A stretch of DNA of 64,000 bases from Conyzicola lurida (GTDB lineage Bacteria > Actinomycetota > Actinomycetes > Actinomycetales > Microbacteriaceae), in assembly GCF_014204935.1 (NCBI RefSeq), contig NZ_JACHMJ010000001.1, positions 1,550,001 through 1,614,000 of the forward strand, written 5' to 3'. The translations under genes and the position numbers were made by a program. The notes beneath the pieces were generated by a model. It was not told the DNA's origin, did no database searches, and saw only the letters and a program-made list of their open reading frames with translations. Shown here piece by piece: positions 58,047-64,000 of the stretch (positions are counted from its first letter, which is position 1; each line of letters opens with the position of its first letter).

Positions 58047-58073
58047 GAACCGGCCGGGGTGGCCGGCCGGTTC
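58047..58073 (-). terminator. Hairpin between the 58089 small gene and alaS
   Basis: A 9-base-pair stem (GAACCGGCC with GGCCGGTTC) lies 16 bases after the small gene's stop and 22 bases before the alaS start. It may end transcription from the rpsD side or attenuate read-through. Confidence 0.6.
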
Positions 58074-58088
58074 GGAAGAAATGTGGGA

Positions 58089-58277
58089 TTAGTCGGAGAC
58101 GACGGCGCGGAGTTCGGCCTCGCGCTGCTTGTAGCCCTCGACGATGGCGTTGCCGAAGTCGTGGGCCTTGCCGTTGACGTCGTCGAAGAACTGCTTGCCC
58201 TGGGGCGTCTTGGCGATCTGGTGGGCGGCGACGAATCCGACGCCGACACCGACGATGAGCCACAGTACGTTTTTCAT
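58089..58277 (-). CDS. Small membrane-associated protein (YtxH-like)
   Basis: This 62-residue protein has an N-terminal hydrophobic segment (NVLWLIVGVGVGFVAAHQI) followed by a charged amphipathic helix (KTPQGKQFFDDVNGKAHDFG). This is the layout of YtxH-type small envelope proteins. GGGAGACAGA precedes the ATG. It lies 27 bases after a DUF948 gene; the two proteins are regularly found together between rpsD and alaS in actinobacteria. The function is unknown. Confidence 0.8.
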   Translation of the reverse strand: MKNVLWLIVGVGVGFVAAHQIAKTPQGKQFFDDVNGKAHDFGNAIVEGYKQREAELRAVVSD

Positions 58278-58304
58278 TCTGTCTCCCTAGAGGTCGTTTC
58301 CAGC

Positions 58305-58673
58305 TTACTTCTTGCGCTTGCCGCGGGGCTTCAGTCCGCTGATGCCCGCGCGCACGGCGGCCGAGAAGGCGGCCACCTTGATGAGAGGGCCACCCACGGA
58401 TGCCGCGAAGAGCGACACGAGTGCGGTCACGTTGCCCGTGGTCTCGGCGATGTCGCTCGTGATGGTGTCGACCCGGCCCAGCTGCTTGTTCGACTCGCTG
58501 ATCGTGGTCGTCGCCTCTTCGAGGAGGGGCGTGACGTTCTCGCCGAGGTCGCGGATCGCCTTGCTCGTCTCGTCGAACACCCGCCCCAGTTTGACCAGCG
58601 GAATGGCGAGCAGACCCACCAGAATCGCGAAAATACCCGCGGCGATGAGGCCGGCGATGTCTCCACCAGTCAT
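58305..58673 (-). CDS. DUF948 membrane protein
   Basis: This 122-residue protein has an N-terminal membrane helix (IAGLIAAGIFAILVGLLAIPLV) and a long heptad-rich helix (VFDETSKAIRDLGENVTPLL, then EEATTTISESNKQLGRVDTI) typical of DUF948. A second weakly hydrophobic region (VTALVSLFAASVGGPLIKVAA) and a basic tail PRGKRKK follow. A role in envelope organisation is only presumed. AAGGAGACACACA precedes the ATG. It begins the two-gene unit with the YtxH-like gene. Confidence 0.85.
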   Translation of the reverse strand: MTGGDIAGLIAAGIFAILVGLLAIPLVKLGRVFDETSKAIRDLGENVTPLLEEATTTISESNKQLGRVDTITSDIAETTGNVTALVSLFAASVGGPLIKVAAFSAAVRAGISGLKPRGKRKK

Positions 58674-58777
58674 TGTGTGTCTCCTTGTGTTCTGCGGCCG
58701 TAGTGCCAGAAATCACCCTAACGGGCGCGGGGGTCGAGCGTTGCCGGGTTGCAGCTGCCCGCGGCATCCCGGCGGTT

Positions 58778-58814
58778 AAAAAAGAAGGACCGCGGCTTTC
58801 GCCACGGTCCTTCT
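58778..58814 (-). terminator. Intrinsic terminator of rpsD
   Basis: On the minus strand a long stem (AGAAGGACCG pairing with CGGTCCTTCT, continuing inward to a GAAA tetraloop) is followed by TTTTTTAA. It is the clearest factor-independent terminator in the window and starts 18 bases after the rpsD stop. Confidence 0.93.
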
Positions 58815-58832
58815 CTCGTAAATCGGGTTCGG

Positions 58833-59462
58833 CTAGCGAGCCGCGTAGTACTCGACGACGAGCTGGACTTCACACGTCACGGGAACTTCGACGCGCTTCG
58901 GGCGACGCACGAGGCGCGCCTGCAGCTTGTCGAGCTCCACCTCGAGGTACGGGGGGAGCTTCGGGAGCAGGTCGACGTGTCCGCCGGCAGCTGCGACCTG
59001 GAAGGGCTCGAGGCCTTCGCTCTTCTCGTGCACGTGCACGAGCTGGCCGGGCTTGACGCGGAACGACGGGCGGTCGACGCGCTGGCCGTCGACCAGGATG
59101 TGACGGTGCACGATCAGCTGGCGAGCCTGAGCGGTCGTACGGGCGATTGCCGAACGGACCAGGATCGCGTCGAGACGCATTTCGAGCTGCTCGACCAGGT
59201 TCTCACCGGTCAGGCCGGCGGCACGACGTGCCTCTTCGAACTGGATCTTGAGCTGGGCCTCGCGGATGCCGTACTGGGCGCGCAGACGCTGCTTCTCGCG
59301 CAGACGGACGGCGTAGTCGCTGTCCTGCTTGCGCTTGGTGCGGCCGTGCTCACCCGGAGCGTACGGACGCTTCTCGAGGTACTTGGCCGCCTTCGGCGTG
59401 AGGGCGATGCCCAGCGCGCGCGACAGGCGGGTCTTGCTACGGGTACGTGACTTAGTAGACAC
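58833..59462 (-). CDS. rpsD: 30S ribosomal protein S4
   Basis: This 209-residue primary 16S rRNA-binding protein begins with the STKSRTRSKTRLSRALGIAL extension. It has the S4 core (LEMRLDAILVRSAIARTTAQ) and the S4 RNA-binding motif (HRHILVDGQRVDRPSF). It lacks the N-terminal zinc-binding cysteines of C+ forms; only one cysteine remains near the C-terminus, so it is the zinc-free type. AAAGGACACT precedes the GTG. It is monocistronic, with a strong terminator. Confidence 0.96.
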   Translation of the reverse strand: MSTKSRTRSKTRLSRALGIALTPKAAKYLEKRPYAPGEHGRTKRKQDSDYAVRLREKQRLRAQYGIREAQLKIQFEEARRAAGLTGENLVEQLEMRLDAILVRSAIARTTAQARQLIVHRHILVDGQRVDRPSFRVKPGQLVHVHEKSEGLEPFQVAAAGGHVDLLPKLPPYLEVELDKLQARLVRRPKRVEVPVTCEVQLVVEYYAAR

Positions 59463-59664
59463 AGTGTCCTTTTCAGATAAATCCAACGGGAAAACCGGCT
59501 GCTCGCGAGCACTCGTGCGCGCGCAAAACAAGACCGATGAAAGTAGAGGGATTTGCCGCGGAGTCCGGTCGGCTACAGACCAGAGGCTCCTTGACCGGGA
59601 TGTCGCAGCAGCCGTGCGCGAAAAACCGGTGTTAGGCGGATCAAGACTAGCATGCGGCCCCGCT

Positions 59665-59736
59665 GGTTGAGTAACGCCGTCTGCGGCGTGTACCGAAACC
59701 AGATTTCGATACGGGCGCGGGCGGCCTACTCAATCC
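59665..59736. repeat. REP-like palindromic element (GGTTGAGTA / TACTCAATCC type)
   Basis: The ends GGTTGAGTA (59665-59673) and TACTCAATCC (59727-59736) are inverted. Between them an ACGCCG/CGGCGT hairpin (59674-59679 with 59684-59689) is followed by CCGAAACC and ATTTCGATACG. GGTTGAGTA...TCGAAACC palindromes are familiar intergenic repeats of Microbacteriaceae. It lies 10 bases after the rarA stop, upstream of rpsD. Confidence 0.65.
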
Positions 59737-59746
59737 CCGACGGCCA

Positions 59747-61171
59747 TCACTTCCCGCGGATGATCCGCCGCAGCTTCGCCCAGCGTGCGAACACCTCGCG
59801 CTCGTTGCCGTGCTCGGTCGGCTCGTAGTACCGCGCCCCGAGCAGCTCGGTCGGCGGGTACTGCTGCTCGACGACGCCGATGTCGTAGTCGTGCGGGTAC
59901 AGGTAGCCCTTGCCGTGGCCGAGCTTTTTGGCGCCGGCATAGTGCGCGTCGCGGATCGGCTTGGGCACGCGGCCGATCTTGCCCGCGCGCACGTCGGCGA
60001 TGGCCTTGTCGATGCCGATGTAGGAAGCGGGAGACTTCGGCGCGGTGGCGAGGTACACCACGGCCTGCGCGAGCGGGATGCGGCCCTCGGGCATGCCGAT
60101 GAACTGCACGGCGTCGGCGGCCGCCACCGCGATAACGAGCGCCTGCGGGTCGGCGAGACCGATGTCTTCGGAGGCGCTGATGATGATGCGGCGGGCGATG
60201 AAGCGCGGGTCCTCCCCCGCCTCGATCATGCGCGCCAGATAGTGGAGTGCCGCGTCGGCGTCGGATCCCCGGATCGACTTGATGAACGCGCTGATGACGT
60301 CGTAGTGCTCGTCGCCCTGGCGGTCGTAGCGGAGCAGGGCGCGGTCGACAGCGCGGGAGACGGTATCGCCGGTGACGACCGGCAGCTCGGCGGGCGCGGA
60401 GGGAGCGTCGTCGACGCCATCCACGTCGTCGTCGTCCTCGTCGAGGTCGAGCGTCGCCGTCTCGCGGTCGTACTCGGCCTGCGCCGCCACGGACTCGCCG
60501 GAGGCGCTGAGGGCCGAGGCCTCGAGGGCGGTGAGCGCGCGCCGCGCGTCACCCGACGCGAGGCGGATGATCGCCTCGCGGCCCGTGGGGTCGAGCACGA
60601 TCGTGCCGTCGAGCCCGCGGGGGTCGCTGACGGCGCGGTCGATAACGGCGCCGAGGTCGTCGTCGGTGAGCTGTTCGAGCGTGAGAAGGAGAGAGCGGGA
60701 AAGAAGGGGCGAGATGACGGAGAACGACGGGTTCTCGGTCGTCGCCGCGACGAGGATGACCCAGCCGTTCTCGACCCCGGGCAGGAGCGCGTCCTGCTGG
60801 GCCTTGGTGAAGCGGTGGATCTCGTCGAGGAAGAGGACGGTGGAGATGCCGTAGAGGTCGCGACGGGAGAGCGCCTCCTCCATCACCTGGCGCACGTCCC
60901 GCACACCCGCGGTGACGGCCGAGAGCTCGACGAAGTTGCGGCCCGAACTGTGCGCGACGAGCTTGGCCAGCGTCGTCTTGCCCGTGCCGGGAGGGCCCCA
61001 GAGGATGATCGAGACCGACCCCTGCTCCCCCGACTTGTCGGTGGCGAGGCTGACGAGCGGCGAACCGGGCCGCAGCAGGTGCCGCTGGCCGGCGACTTCG
61101 TCGAGGGTGGTCGGGCGCATACGCACCGCGAGTGGAGTCGCCCCGCTGCGGAGTCCTGGCTGGGCGTTCAT
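59747..61171 (-). CDS. rarA: Replication-associated recombination protein A (AAA+ ATPase, MgsA/RarA)
   Basis: This 474-residue AAA+ protein acts at stalled forks. Walker A is WGPPGTGKTTLAKLV (about 58-72), Walker B is LFLDEIHRFTKAQQDALLP (about 113-131), the sensor region is AATTENPSFSVISPLLSRS and the arginine-rich SGDARRALTALEAS follows. An Asp-rich insert (LDLDEDDDDVDGVDD, 241-255) lies before the C-terminal tetramerisation domain. The ATG start is supported by TAGCAT seven bases upstream. An alternative GTG start 24 bases further upstream exists. Confidence 0.93.
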   Translation of the reverse strand: MNAQPGLRSGATPLAVRMRPTTLDEVAGQRHLLRPGSPLVSLATDKSGEQGSVSIILWGPPGTGKTTLAKLVAHSSGRNFVELSAVTAGVRDVRQVMEEALSRRDLYGISTVLFLDEIHRFTKAQQDALLPGVENGWVILVAATTENPSFSVISPLLSRSLLLTLEQLTDDDLGAVIDRAVSDPRGLDGTIVLDPTGREAIIRLASGDARRALTALEASALSASGESVAAQAEYDRETATLDLDEDDDDVDGVDDAPSAPAELPVVTGDTVSRAVDRALLRYDRQGDEHYDVISAFIKSIRGSDADAALHYLARMIEAGEDPRFIARRIIISASEDIGLADPQALVIAVAAADAVQFIGMPEGRIPLAQAVVYLATAPKSPASYIGIDKAIADVRAGKIGRVPKPIRDAHYAGAKKLGHGKGYLYPHDYDIGVVEQQYPPTELLGARYYEPTEHGNEREVFARWAKLRRIIRGK

Positions 61172-61178
61172 ACCCGCA

Positions 61179-61184
61179 ATGCTA
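61179..61184 (-). promoter_or_regulatory. -10 box of rarA, leaderless configuration
   Basis: TAGCAT on the minus strand ends seven bases before the rarA ATG. It also lies within the stretch that a longer GTG-started form would translate, and so argues for the shorter protein. Confidence 0.5.
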
Positions 61185-61275
61185 ACGGCGGGCACCGACG
61201 CTCATTTGGTCGCCCCCGCGTCGGCATCGTAAAGTTCATGAGGCACAAGCCGGTCGGACGTTCTCTGGAGGAACT

Positions 61276-62064
61276 GTGGCAGCGAGTAAAAACCAGGAAC
61301 GCGACGCCCGCGAGGCGCGGGAGCGCCTCAAGCTGTACAACGCCCGCCAGGAAGTCCACGCCCACAAGGTCAAGCGCCGCCGTCGCGACAACGTGATCGC
61401 CGCCCTCGGCGCCCTCGTCGTGATCGCCCTGGCCACCGGCACGCAGCTGTTCTACTTCAACGGCGGGCCCGGGACCCCGGAAGCCACTCCCTCCTCGTCG
61501 GCGACGGCCGACCCCGAGGGCGCCAACGTCGGCGACGTGCCCGACGTCTCGGTCGCGGAGGCCCGCACCTGGACCGGTGACATCACCCTTAACGACATCC
61601 CGCTCGGTGTCTCTCTCGACGGCGCCGCCGCCCCGCAGGCCGTCGCCTCCTTCATCGGCGACGTGCAGAACGGCTACTTCGTCGGCAAGACCTGCCACCG
61701 CCTTGCCGACAGCGACGGCTTCAAGGTCCTGCAGTGCGGCTCGCTCGACGGTACCGGCGCCAGCGACCCCGACTACTCGTACGGACCGATCGAGAACGCC
61801 CCGGCCGACGACGTGTACACGACCGGCACCATCGCCGTCGCCCGCGCCTCCGACGACGCGTACAGCAACGGCCACCAGTTCTTCATCGTCTTCGGCGACA
61901 CCACGATCCCGAGCGACACCGCGGGCGGCTACAGCGTCATCGGCACCGTCACCAGCGGGCTCGACGCTCTGCAGACCGGCGTCATCGACGGCGGCATTGC
62001 GGATGGCGCCACCGACGGTGCGCCGAACGTGCCGACGACCATCACCGCGGCAACGATTCAGTAA
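61276..62064 (+). CDS. Membrane-anchored cyclophilin-type peptidyl-prolyl isomerase
   Basis: This 262-residue protein has a charged cytoplasmic N-terminus (about 40 residues, very basic), one membrane helix (NVIAALGALVVIALATG) and an extracytoplasmic Ser/Thr/Pro linker. A cyclophilin domain follows (about 95-262): VASFIGDVQNGYFVGKTCHR, FKVLQCGSLDGTGASD and the HQFFIVFGDTTI strand. The active-site arginine is kept in CHRL. GGAGGAACT precedes the GTG. It presumably helps fold exported proteins. It is divergent from rarA and upstream of the DUF349 gene. Confidence 0.88.
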   Translation: MAASKNQERDAREARERLKLYNARQEVHAHKVKRRRRDNVIAALGALVVIALATGTQLFYFNGGPGTPEATPSSSATADPEGANVGDVPDVSVAEARTWTGDITLNDIPLGVSLDGAAAPQAVASFIGDVQNGYFVGKTCHRLADSDGFKVLQCGSLDGTGASDPDYSYGPIENAPADDVYTTGTIAVARASDDAYSNGHQFFIVFGDTTIPSDTAGGYSVIGTVTSGLDALQTGVIDGGIADGATDGAPNVPTTITAATIQ

Positions 62065-62104
62065 CCCGAATCATTTCGAATAATCCAGCTCCGGGCCAGT
62101 GGCC

Positions 62105-62110
62105 TAGGCT
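62105..62110 (+). promoter_or_regulatory. Putative -10 box of the DUF349 gene
   Basis: TAGGCT, the same hexamer as for polA and pdtaR, lies about 47 bases before the GTG. Here transcription would start near 62117, at a GCCGGT/ACCGGC hairpin (62119-62134), giving a leader with an AAGGTGA ribosome site. Confidence 0.4.
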
Positions 62111-62156
62111 GGAACCCGGCCGGTGACCACCGGCACGAGCAGCAAGGTGAAATCAC

Positions 62157-63389
62157 GTGGTATCAAACGATCAGGCTCCCTGGGGACGCGTTGACGAGAC
62201 GGGCACCGTCTTCGTCCGCGAGGAATCCGGCGAACGCGCCGTCGGGCAGTACCCCGACGGCACCCCCGAAGAAGCACTCGCCTACTTCGAGCGCAAGTAC
62301 GTCGAACTGGCCGGTCAGGTAACCCTGCTCGAGCAGCGCACGAAGCGCGCGGCCTCCGCCGCCGACGTGTCGAAGGCCGTCAAGACCCTCTCCGCGACGA
62401 TCGCGACCGCGAACGCCGTGGGCGACCTCGCATCGCTGCAGCGACGCCTCGAGGCCCTCAGCGGTGCCGTGAGCGAGCTCACCGAGAAGCAGAACGAGGA
62501 ATCCAAGGCGGCCGTCGCGGCAGCCGTGGCTGAGCGCACCGCCCTCGTCGTCGAGGCCGAGACCCTCGCCGCGCAGGATCCCGCGAAGGCGCAGTGGAAG
62601 CAGGTGACCGCCGCGATCGACGACATCTTCGCCCGCTGGCAGAAGCACCAGGCCGACGGCCCCCGCCTCCCCAAGAACGAGAGCAACGACCTGTGGAAGC
62701 GTTTCCGCGCCGCCCGGTCGACGATCGACACCCACCGCAAGGCGTTCTTCTCCGAGCTCGACGCTGTGCACCGCGACGCACGCACCCGTAAGCAGGCTCT
62801 CGTCGAGAGGGCCGAGGCCCTCGTGCCCAAGGGTGTCGACGGAATTCCCGCCTACCGCGCGCTTCTCGACGAGTGGAAGCTCTCCGGCCGCGCCGGCAAG
62901 AAGCTCGACGACTCGCTCTGGGCCAAGTTCAAGGCCGCCGGCGACGAACTCTACTCGGCGAAGTCCGAGGTCGAAGCGATCGACAACGTCGAATTCGAGG
63001 CCAACCTCGCGCAGAAGCTCGAACTGCTGACCGAGGCCGAGCCGCTCCTCACCGCGACCGACCGGGTCAAGGCCAAAGAGACGCTGATGTCGATCCAGCG
63101 CCGCTGGGACGCCATCGGCAAGGTCCCCCGCGACAAGGTCAAGTCCGTCGACGACCGGATCCGCAAGGTCGAGGCCGCCGTGCGCAAGCTCGACGAAGAC
63201 CACTGGCAGAAGAGCAACCCCGAGAAGCAGGCCCGTTCCGAGGGGCTCGCGAGCCAGCTGCACGATGCGATCGCGAAGCTCGAGCGCGAACTCGCCGACG
63301 CGAAGGCGTCCGGCGACAAGAAGAAGGTCGCCGAGGCCCAGGAAGCTCTCGACGCCCGCAAGCTCTGGCTGGGCGCGATCAAGAACTAG
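62157..63389 (+). CDS. DUF349 domain-containing protein
   Basis: This 410-residue, largely helical and highly charged cytoplasmic protein has repeated DUF349 units: KNESNDLWKRFRAARSTIDT, DDSLWAKFKAAGDELYSAKS and IQRRWDAIGKVPRDKVKSV. A short N-terminal beta segment (WGRVDETGTVFVREESGERA) precedes them. Coiled-coil propensity is high over the last 100 residues. The family's role is not established. AAGGTGA about 9 bases upstream supports the GTG start. It follows the cyclophilin gene by 92 bases. Confidence 0.9.
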   Translation: MVSNDQAPWGRVDETGTVFVREESGERAVGQYPDGTPEEALAYFERKYVELAGQVTLLEQRTKRAASAADVSKAVKTLSATIATANAVGDLASLQRRLEALSGAVSELTEKQNEESKAAVAAAVAERTALVVEAETLAAQDPAKAQWKQVTAAIDDIFARWQKHQADGPRLPKNESNDLWKRFRAARSTIDTHRKAFFSELDAVHRDARTRKQALVERAEALVPKGVDGIPAYRALLDEWKLSGRAGKKLDDSLWAKFKAAGDELYSAKSEVEAIDNVEFEANLAQKLELLTEAEPLLTATDRVKAKETLMSIQRRWDAIGKVPRDKVKSVDDRIRKVEAAVRKLDEDHWQKSNPEKQARSEGLASQLHDAIAKLERELADAKASGDKKKVAEAQEALDARKLWLGAIKN

Positions 63390-63484
63390 GCAGAACTAGC
63401 CGGCGAGATCTCCACAGGAGGGAGATTCTCACCGTCTACGCCCGGACGGGGGCGGGTCGTGTGCATCGAGATCATCATCGATGC

Positions 63485-64000
63485 ATGGCACGACTCGCCC
63501 CCGTTCTGCATGTCGGAGACCTTCCGCTCGCCGAGCTCCACGCCGCACGGCTCGATGGAGAGCTGGTGGCGGTCGACGGCGGTTTCGCGCCGATCGACGT
63601 GCGTGTGGGCCCCGCCGACCGGGCCGGTGCCGCCGCCCGCGGGTGGTCGCCGCGGCTCATCGCCGAGCAGCTCAGCGCCGCGTGGATCTGGGGTGCGGCG
63701 AACGACCCGCCCGCGCGGCACCAGCTGTGCGCCGGCAGCACCGAGCGCGCCCGGCTCGCCGTGCCCGGCGCCGCGGCGGTGCGCGAGGTGGTCATCGACG
63801 CCGACGAGATCGCGGCACCCGGCGGCGTGCGGGTCACCACTCCCCTGCGCACGGTGGCGGACCTCGCGCGGTTCTCGTCGGCGTTCGGGGTGACGGAGGC
63901 CCGCGTCATCCGGAATCTCTTGGACCTCGATCGGCTCAGCCTCGCCGACTGCCGGGGCGCGCTCGACCGACGCCGCAACCTGCCCGGCAAGACGCGCGCG
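63485..64000 (+). CDS. AbiEi-antitoxin-like / DUF559-context protein, 3' end cut by window
   Basis: The visible 172 codons begin MARLAPVLHVGDLPLAELHA. They show the GVRVTTPLRTVADLAR motif of actinobacterial AbiEi-like antitoxin C-terminal domains, followed by VTEARVIRNLLDLDRLSLAD. The N-terminal part (PLAELHAARLDGELVAVDGG) resembles the short regulatory segment of that group. Such genes are numerous in Microbacteriaceae and mostly stand alone without a recognisable toxin partner. Whether an AbiEii-type toxin follows cannot be seen. The frame is still open at the window end. Confidence 0.65.
   Translation, partial: MARLAPVLHVGDLPLAELHAARLDGELVAVDGGFAPIDVRVGPADRAGAAARGWSPRLIAEQLSAAWIWGAANDPPARHQLCAGSTERARLAVPGAAAVREVVIDADEIAAPGGVRVTTPLRTVADLARFSSAFGVTEARVIRNLLDLDRLSLADCRGALDRRRNLPGKTRA

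Noticed and set aside
63407-63428. Terminator after the DUF349 gene (ATCTCC/GGAGAT)
   Set aside because: The stem has only six pairs and no T run, too weak to call.

Overview
The window is a contiguous piece of a high-GC actinobacterial chromosome. Gene order (alaS-ruvX-mltG-aro genes-efp-nusB-pyr operon-gmk-rpoZ-coaBC-metK-priA-fmt-rsmB-rpe-his/trp-lgt-gltBD-pyk-pdtaR-polA), frequent GTG starts, an ANTAR-type PdtaR regulator and a PriA without a visible Walker A motif all point to Actinomycetota. The Gmk with an integration-host-factor-like N-terminus suggests Microbacteriaceae. The genus cannot be named from this sequence alone.

Nearly everything lies on the minus strand, so transcription runs from the right side towards position 1. 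Right to left: an AbiEi-like gene cut by the window edge, a DUF349 gene and a membrane-anchored cyclophilin (plus strand); rarA; rpsD; two small envelope proteins; alaS-ruvX-mltG-aroE; an ABM-domain membrane protein; aroC-aroK-aroB; two small membrane proteins; efp-nusB; an unknown plus-strand gene; an EEP-family hydrolase and mug; the pyrimidine operon pyrR-pyrB-pyrC-(membrane protein)-carA-carB-pyrF, continuing into gmk-rpoZ-coaBC-metK-priA-fmt-rsmB-rpe; an accessory stretch of about 6.6 kb; hisE-hisG-hisF-hisI-trpE-(two membrane proteins)-trpC-trpB-trpA-lgt; gltB-gltD; pyk; tRNA-Leu(CAA); pdtaR; a thioesterase; polA; and the first codons of one more gene.

The genes work together as amino-acid and nucleotide supply: shikimate (aroB, C, E, K), tryptophan (trpE, C, B, A), histidine (hisE, G, F, I), glutamate (gltBD), de novo UMP (pyrB, C, F, carAB), GMP phosphorylation, CoA and SAM synthesis, plus translation functions (alaS, fmt, rpsD, efp, rsmB). 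Many neighbours overlap by 1, 4 or 8 bases, which indicates translational coupling. The accessory stretch between hisE and rpe carries a flavin-dependent LLM oxidoreductase, a secreted subtilisin, an FKBP isomerase, a purine-salvage pair (nucleoside hydrolase and an 8-oxoguanine/guanine-deaminase-like amidohydrolase) and a small membrane protein.

No CRISPR array, prophage, transposase or obviously novel multi-gene system is visible. The most interesting signals are small. A PyrR-type RNA-binding hairpin abuts the pyrR Shine-Dalgarno sequence. Two copies of a roughly 80-95 base element share 13-base inverted termini. TANNNT -10 boxes end exactly 6-7 bases before start codons that lack a Shine-Dalgarno sequence (leaderless initiation) at about seven operon heads. 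A 302-residue gene remains unrecognised.
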